Of a stretch of DNA of 64,000 nucleotides, positions 60,028 through 64,000 are shown in pieces. Source of the DNA: CAIVAT01 sp049317265 (lineage in GTDB: Bacteria > Bacteroidota > Bacteroidia > Bacteroidales > FEN-979); the NCBI GenBank assembly GCA_049317265.1, contig JBMOIP010000001.1, forward strand, positions 251,244 through 315,243, given 5' to 3'. A program made the position numbers and the translations under genes. The stretch's first letter is position 1. Each line of letters opens with the position of its first letter. The notes under the pieces are model-generated. The model ran no database searches. It had not been told where the DNA came from and saw only the letters and a program-made list of their open reading frames with translations.

Positions 60028-60273
60028 ATGAAAAAAGTCGTTTTGTTATTTTCCGCTGTTGTTCTGTTCGCAGGTTTAACTTTTGCTCAAACCCCACAGG
60101 CTCAGGATAAAGCTGCAAAGCCAGCCGATAAGAAAGAATGCTCAAAGGATGCAAAAGCAGGTTGTGACCACAAAACCAAAGCTGCCTGCAGCGAAGGTAA
60201 AAAAGGCGCCAGCTGCTGTTCAAAAGATGCAAAGAAAGCTGCACCTGCAACTACAACTCCTGAAAAGAAGTAA
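60028..60273 (+). CDS. Small secreted lysine/cysteine-rich protein
   Basis: An 81-residue protein with a signal peptide of about 20 residues (cleavage after TFA). The mature part is about 60 residues, rich in Lys, Ala and Cys (KKECSKDAKAG, KAACSEGKKGASCCSKDAKK) with a Cys-Cys pair and three more Cys. The low-complexity, basic, cysteine-bearing layout suggests metal or thiol binding or a periplasmic scavenger, but that is only inference. It has a strong promoter and a terminator of its own, so it is probably well expressed. Confidence 0.75.
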   Translation: MKKVVLLFSAVVLFAGLTFAQTPQAQDKAAKPADKKECSKDAKAGCDHKTKAACSEGKKGASCCSKDAKKAAPATTTPEKK

Positions 60274-60302
60274 TTCTGATATTTTTCAACTATCAACATA
60301 TA

Positions 60303-60325
60303 AAAAGGGGCCTCAAGCCCCTTTT
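60303..60325. terminator. Bidirectional intrinsic terminator between the small secreted gene and tonB
   Basis: AAAAGGGGC-CTCAA-GCCCCTTTT: a GC stem flanked by A- and T-tracts on both sides, serving both convergent genes. Confidence 0.85.
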
Positions 60326-61114
60326 TTACTTAAAGGCCGACCCTTTTCCGGGGATCCTGAAGACGATGGGCATCCGAACCATGACACGCACGGCACGTCC
60401 GTTTCGTTTGCCCGGTTCCCAGCGGGGCATCTCTTTCGTCACCCTGATGGCCTCTTCGTCGCACCCTCCGCCGATTCTTTTGGCCACCTCAACATTTGAG
60501 ATCGATCCATCTGTTTCCACCACAAATACAACCATCACAACACCCTGAACCAGCGCTTTGAGGGCGGGCTCGGGATATTTCACCTGTTTACGCAGGTAGT
60601 ACAACCGCGATTCGTCGCCGCCGGGGTATCTCGGGTAGACATCGATGGAGGTTGCCAGACCGGTATCATTTCCGATTCCTGAACCAAGTCCCGACCCTCC
60701 CGCTTTGGCGGCAGAATCGGTAATTGTTTTCACAGTTTCCGGTTTCTCCTCAGGGGGTACCTCCAATGGTTTTTTTTCGTCCGGCTTTACTGAATCGGTT
60801 ACCACTGGGGCCTGTTCCAACTCCTGCACAGGCTTTGCGAACGATTGGGCAACTTTATTGGTCTCATCTTCAGGCGGGGGGCTCATGCTGTAATATTCCA
60901 CCTCAAACATCGTATCTCCCTCGATCAGCTGAACCGGTTCGAAGTAGTAGGAAAACCAGGCGAGAAAAATGATCAGGGAGACAATGATGATTCCCGAAAA
61001 AAGGGATACCAGCAGGTATTTGTGGTACTGCTTTCGGAAGTAGTAGGCGCCATAAGCCTTGTTCCTTCCTTCAAAAGCCAGTTCATCAAGGCCGGGTGTG
61101 CGGTTGTTGTTCAT
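60326..61114 (-). CDS. tonB: TonB family energy-transducing protein
   Basis: A 262-residue protein with a short cytoplasmic head containing GRNKAYGAYYFRKQY (typical of Bacteroidota TonB), one membrane helix at about 34-56, a Pro/Glu/Lys-rich periplasmic stretch at about 80-130, and a C-terminal TonB domain (YPRYPGGDESRLYYL, VKYPEPALKALVQGVVMVVFVV, RIGGGCDEEAIRVTKEMPRWEPGK). It passes proton-motive energy to outer-membrane receptors. No ExbB or ExbD gene is nearby. Four-base overlap with the S4 protein gene. Confidence 0.92.
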   Translation of the reverse strand: MNNNRTPGLDELAFEGRNKAYGAYYFRKQYHKYLLVSLFSGIIIVSLIIFLAWFSYYFEPVQLIEGDTMFEVEYYSMSPPPEDETNKVAQSFAKPVQELEQAPVVTDSVKPDEKKPLEVPPEEKPETVKTITDSAAKAGGSGLGSGIGNDTGLATSIDVYPRYPGGDESRLYYLRKQVKYPEPALKALVQGVVMVVFVVETDGSISNVEVAKRIGGGCDEEAIRVTKEMPRWEPGKRNGRAVRVMVRMPIVFRIPGKGSAFK

Positions 61115-61497
61115 TCGTCGAGATATAGCTTTAGAAACTCTATCTCCCGCCGCTCCCGTTTTGTAGGACGACCGGCCCCTCGTTCACGGAATTCAAATTC
61201 AGCTCCATGGTTGCGTTTCAGCTTCTGATACTCTGATTCTGGGGTGAGGTCCTCCATAAATCCACTCACCAGCTTTGCCGACACACGGTTGCCAATGGGT
61301 TCGATGATCTTCACCGTTTTGGTGATCGGGGCAATTGATACGCAGATGACCTCCCCGGCTTTTATCTCCCTGGAGGGTTTTATGGCCTGGTCGAGGATTT
61401 TAACTTTCCCCGACCTGCATGCATCAGCGGCAAGGCTGCGCGTTTTGAAAATCCTGACTGCCCAGAGCCATTTATCGATCCTGATGCCGCGTTCCAT
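61111..61497 (-). CDS. Hsp15-like S4 domain RNA-binding protein
   Basis: A 128-residue protein with an N-terminal S4 domain (IRIDKWLWAVRIFKTRSLAADACRSGKV split around residues 5-32, then IKPSREIKAGEVI) and a basic C-terminus (RGAGRPTKRERREIEFL), the layout of Hsp15 (HslR), which rescues stalled 50S subunits. I chose ATG 61497; the frame runs upstream into der. Its stop overlaps the tonB start (ATGA). Confidence 0.9.
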   Translation of the reverse strand: MERGIRIDKWLWAVRIFKTRSLAADACRSGKVKILDQAIKPSREIKAGEVICVSIAPITKTVKIIEPIGNRVSAKLVSGFMEDLTPESEYQKLKRNHGAEFEFRERGAGRPTKRERREIEFLKLYLDE

Positions 61498-61501
61498 CTT
61501 T

Positions 61502-62821
61502 CTACTTTTGCCGGAAATAGATCTCCATCGGTACCCCGTTGAAATCAAATTTTTCCCGAAGCTTGTTCTCAATAAAACGCTTGTAAGGCTCCTTTAAGTA
61601 TTGAGGGTGGTTACAAAAGAAGGCAAAAGATGGAAAAACCGTGGGCAACTGCATCGCATATTTGATCCTGACGTACTTTCCTTTGGTGACGGGTGGCGGC
61701 ATCGCCTCAATAATGGGGAGGATGAAGTCGTTCAGCGCGGAGGTGCCGATCTTTTTCGACCGGTTCTTGTAAACCTGGATGGCTGTTTCCACCGTTTTAA
61801 AAATCCGTTGTTTGGTTAAGACAGAGGTGAAGATAACCGGCACATCACTGAACGGTTTAATCTGGTCTAAAATTCCTTCTTCAAAATATTTGTGGGTATT
61901 TGTCTCTTTTTCAACAAGATCCCATTTGTTCACCACGATGACCACCCCTTTGTGATTTTTTTCGATCAGGGAGAAAATATTCAGGTCCTGTGCTTCAAAG
62001 CCACGTTCGGCATCCACCATTAAAATGCAGACATCGCTGCTTTCGATGGAGCGGATGGCACGCATCACAGAGTAAAATTCAATGTTCTCGGTTACCTTGG
62101 CTTTTTTCCGGATGCCGGCGGTATCGATGAGGTTGAAGTCGAGTCCGAAATACTGGTAATGCGTATGGATGGAATCTCTTGTTGTTCCCGGGATAGGGGT
62201 GACGATGTTACGGTCGTTGCCAAGCAACATGTTCACCAGGGATGATTTCCCTGCATTGGGACGGCCCACGATGGCGATTTTGGGCAGGTTGTCCAGCGGC
62301 GTCTGGTTGTCCACGTTGGTTTCCACCTCTTCGAAGCCGGTAACCACCTCATCCATCAAATCGCCTGTTCCGCTCCCGCTGGTAGATGCGATCGAGAAAA
62401 ATTCGCCCAATCCAAGCCTGTGAAATTCGTGGATGTCGTTGATCATCTTGTAGCTGTCAACTTTATTCACCACCAGGAGCACCCGTTTTTTCGACCTTCG
62501 CAGCATTTTGGCAACATCCTCATCCATGGAGGTGAGCCCCTCTTTTGCATCGACCATGAACAGGATCACGTCCGATTCATCGATGGCCAGTTTCACCTGT
62601 TTTTTGATCTCATCCTCAAAAACATCACCCGACTGATGGACATAACCGCCCGTATCGATCACAGAGTAAAATTTTCCGTTCCAGTCGCCATGGCCATAGT
62701 GCCGGTCGCGTGTAACCCCGCTAGTAGGATCGACGATGGCGTCGCGCCCACCGCACAAACGGTTAAATAAGGTCGATTTTCCAACATTCGGACGGCCGAC
62801 GATTGCAATGATGTTTGTCAT
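61502..62821 (-). CDS. der: Ribosome biogenesis GTPase Der (EngA)
   Basis: The 439-residue protein has two GTPase domains in tandem: P-loops GRPNVGKST (8-16) and GRPNAGKSS (near 186), DTGG and DTAG switch motifs, NKVD and NKWD specificity motifs, and a C-terminal KH-like domain (KYVRIKYAMQLPTVFPSFAFF). It assists 50S subunit assembly. The tandem G-domain architecture is unique to Der, so the call is firm. Confidence 0.97.
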   Translation of the reverse strand: MTNIIAIVGRPNVGKSTLFNRLCGGRDAIVDPTSGVTRDRHYGHGDWNGKFYSVIDTGGYVHQSGDVFEDEIKKQVKLAIDESDVILFMVDAKEGLTSMDEDVAKMLRRSKKRVLLVVNKVDSYKMINDIHEFHRLGLGEFFSIASTSGSGTGDLMDEVVTGFEEVETNVDNQTPLDNLPKIAIVGRPNAGKSSLVNMLLGNDRNIVTPIPGTTRDSIHTHYQYFGLDFNLIDTAGIRKKAKVTENIEFYSVMRAIRSIESSDVCILMVDAERGFEAQDLNIFSLIEKNHKGVVIVVNKWDLVEKETNTHKYFEEGILDQIKPFSDVPVIFTSVLTKQRIFKTVETAIQVYKNRSKKIGTSALNDFILPIIEAMPPPVTKGKYVRIKYAMQLPTVFPSFAFFCNHPQYLKEPYKRFIENKLREKFDFNGVPMEIYFRQK

Positions 62822-62860
62822 AAAAGGTTTATTGGTGATATAATGATTAGTAATGTAAGC

Positions 62861-62982
62861 TGGTGAGCAGGTAAACTGGTAAACTGGTAAACTGGTAAAC
62901 TGGTGAGCGTTTCAATGGGTCCACTTGTCCACTTGTCCACTTGTCCACTTGTCCACTTGTCCACCAGTCCGCTAGTCCGCTA
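62861..62982. repeat. Two octamer tandem arrays between der and era
   Basis: Array A, 62861-62908: TGGTGAGC, AGGTAAAC, then three TGGTAAAC, then TGGTGAGC. Array B, 62919-62982: five GTCCACTT, GTCCACCA and two GTCCGCTA. The era stop codon (minus strand TAG, 62980-62982) is formed by array B. Array A is one base different per unit from the array at 4.5 kb. Confidence 0.9.
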
Positions 62983-63861
62983 GTCAACCGAGTACCCGAA
63001 TCTCTTCAGCGCCCGGTCATCTTCCCGCCAGTCTTTGGAGACCTTTACGCGTAATTCGAGGAAAATATGTTTGTCGAGAAACGCTTCGATGTCCCTACGG
63101 GCATCGGTCCCAAGTTTTTTGATGGCCGATCCCTGATGCCCGAGGAGAATCCCTTTCTGCGTTTCCCTGGCAACGTAAATGGTGGCGGTAATACGGGTGA
63201 GGTGGTCCTCTTCTTTGAAAGATTCCACGGCAACTTCAGTGGAGTAGGGGACCTCCTGGGAAAAGTTGAGCAATATTTTTTCCCGGATGATCTCAGAGAC
63301 AAAAAAGCGCTGGCTACGGTCGGTGAGTTCATCTTTGGGATAGAAGGCGGGCGATTCGGGCAGATGGTGGAGGATGGCTTTAAAAACCTGGTCGAGGTTG
63401 AGGTTGTGGAGGGCTGAAACGGGCAGGACGGTGGCCTTATCCATGATTTTCATCCATTTGGCCACCTCGGTTTCGAGTACCTCCATGTTTCCAAGGTCGA
63501 TTTTATTGATGATGATGATGACCGGTGAGGCGGACTCTTTAAGTTTTCGTAAAATATCCTCCTGGTGGAAATCGTTGCCGGGCTCTGTAAGCAGCAGCAC
63601 GACATCTGCATCATCCATTGCCGAGAAGACGGCTGCCATCATCGCCCGGTGCAATTTATAGTGTGGGTTGATGATGCCGGGTGTGTCGGAATAGACGATC
63701 TGGTAATCATCGCCGCTGAAAATTCCCATGATGCGGTGGCGGGTGGTTTGTGCTTTTGGGGTGATAATCGACAGGCGTTCACCAAGTAAGGCATTCATGA
63801 GGGTGGATTTTCCGACATTTGGATAACCAATGATCGAAACAAAACCGGCTTTATGTGACAT
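62980..63861 (-). CDS. era: GTPase Era
   Basis: A 293-residue protein with GTPase motifs GYPNVGKST, TTRH (switch), SDTPG and INKID, and a C-terminal KH domain with VARETQKGILLGHQGSAIKKLG. It binds the 3' end of 16S rRNA in 30S maturation. ATG 63861 (MSHKAGFVSIIG) was chosen; the frame is open upstream to 63987 but that would cross the tRNA gene. Its stop codon lies in an octamer array. Confidence 0.96.
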   Translation of the reverse strand: MSHKAGFVSIIGYPNVGKSTLMNALLGERLSIITPKAQTTRHRIMGIFSGDDYQIVYSDTPGIINPHYKLHRAMMAAVFSAMDDADVVLLLTEPGNDFHQEDILRKLKESASPVIIIINKIDLGNMEVLETEVAKWMKIMDKATVLPVSALHNLNLDQVFKAILHHLPESPAFYPKDELTDRSQRFFVSEIIREKILLNFSQEVPYSTEVAVESFKEEDHLTRITATIYVARETQKGILLGHQGSAIKKLGTDARRDIEAFLDKHIFLELRVKVSKDWREDDRALKRFGYSVD

Positions 63862-63876
63862 ATTTTTTACTGAATG

Positions 63877-63907
63877 TTGGATAACACGGAAACATACCGT
63901 ATCTTTG
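63877..63907 (+). promoter_or_regulatory. Promoter of the initiator tRNA
   Basis: TTG at 63877-63879, a 20-base gap, then TATCTTTG at 63900-63907, about 39 bases before the tRNA 5' end. It overlaps the era 5' region on the opposite strand. Confidence 0.65.
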
Positions 63908-63945
63908 CACCGCGAAAGAAAGTACAAAGGTACGCAAAAATATAG

Positions 63946-64000
<55 letters not shown>

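Noticed and set aside
62861..62982. CRISPR array
   Set aside because: The units are contiguous 8-mers with no spacers and no cas genes nearby.

Overview
The window reads as a piece of a Bacteroidota (probably Bacteroidales-like) chromosome. Reasons: several genes are preceded by the Bacteroidota -7 promoter box TAnnTTTG instead of an E. coli type -10, most starts lack a Shine-Dalgarno sequence, and the gene content fits (TonB fused to an N-terminal membrane anchor, WG-repeat protein, lipoproteins with short signal peptides). No species can be named from sequence alone.

Layout. 1-9.5 kb: a truncated sensor histidine kinase coupled to an NMT1/THI5-like binding lipoprotein, a zinc alcohol dehydrogenase, a PH-SHOCT membrane protein, an M48-TerB metalloprotease divergent from a ClpX-like AAA ATPase, and the decayed remains of a pqiA-like gene. 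9.7-24.7 kb: a visibly AT-rich block, all on the + strand and tightly packed. It holds a branched-chain-amino-acid type ABC importer (livH, M, G, F, K), two radical SAM proteins (a KamA-like one and a B12-binding-like one), a 1318-residue protein with histidine-kinase-like ATPase signatures, and five further unrecognised genes, one of them frameshifted.

24.9-49.3 kb: the most unusual part. Two divergent operons share a 240-bp control region with a good promoter on each strand. The minus operon encodes a membrane protein, a BrxD-like (DUF2791) P-loop ATPase, a small protein, a fusion of a papain-type protease to an Lhr/BrxHI-type helicase, a WG-repeat protein and a membrane HExxH protease. The plus operon encodes a membrane lipoprotein, an actin/Hsp70-fold ATPase, a coiled-coil membrane protein, a 1722-residue fusion of a SEDS-like (FtsW/RodA) membrane domain to a complete penicillin-binding transpeptidase, a bitopic membrane protein, MurG fused to a HEAT-like region, and MraY. 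It looks like a self-contained lipid II and peptidoglycan machine with its own cytoskeletal-type ATPase, and it lacks the Mur ligases of a normal dcw cluster.

49.3-64 kb: ordinary chromosome. It carries a lipoprotein, an ABCG-type transporter with a TerB-like N-terminus, a DUF2442 protein, an adenosine-deaminase-like enzyme, an M19 dipeptidase, pdxJ divergent from dtd, a multi-PAS hybrid kinase, a small secreted Lys/Cys-rich protein, tonB, an Hsp15-like S4 protein, der, era and the start of an initiator tRNA-Met. Octamer tandem arrays (4.5 kb and 62.9 kb) and palindromic intergenic repeats (3.8 kb and 53.8 kb) are present. I saw no transposase, integrase, rRNA gene or CRISPR array.
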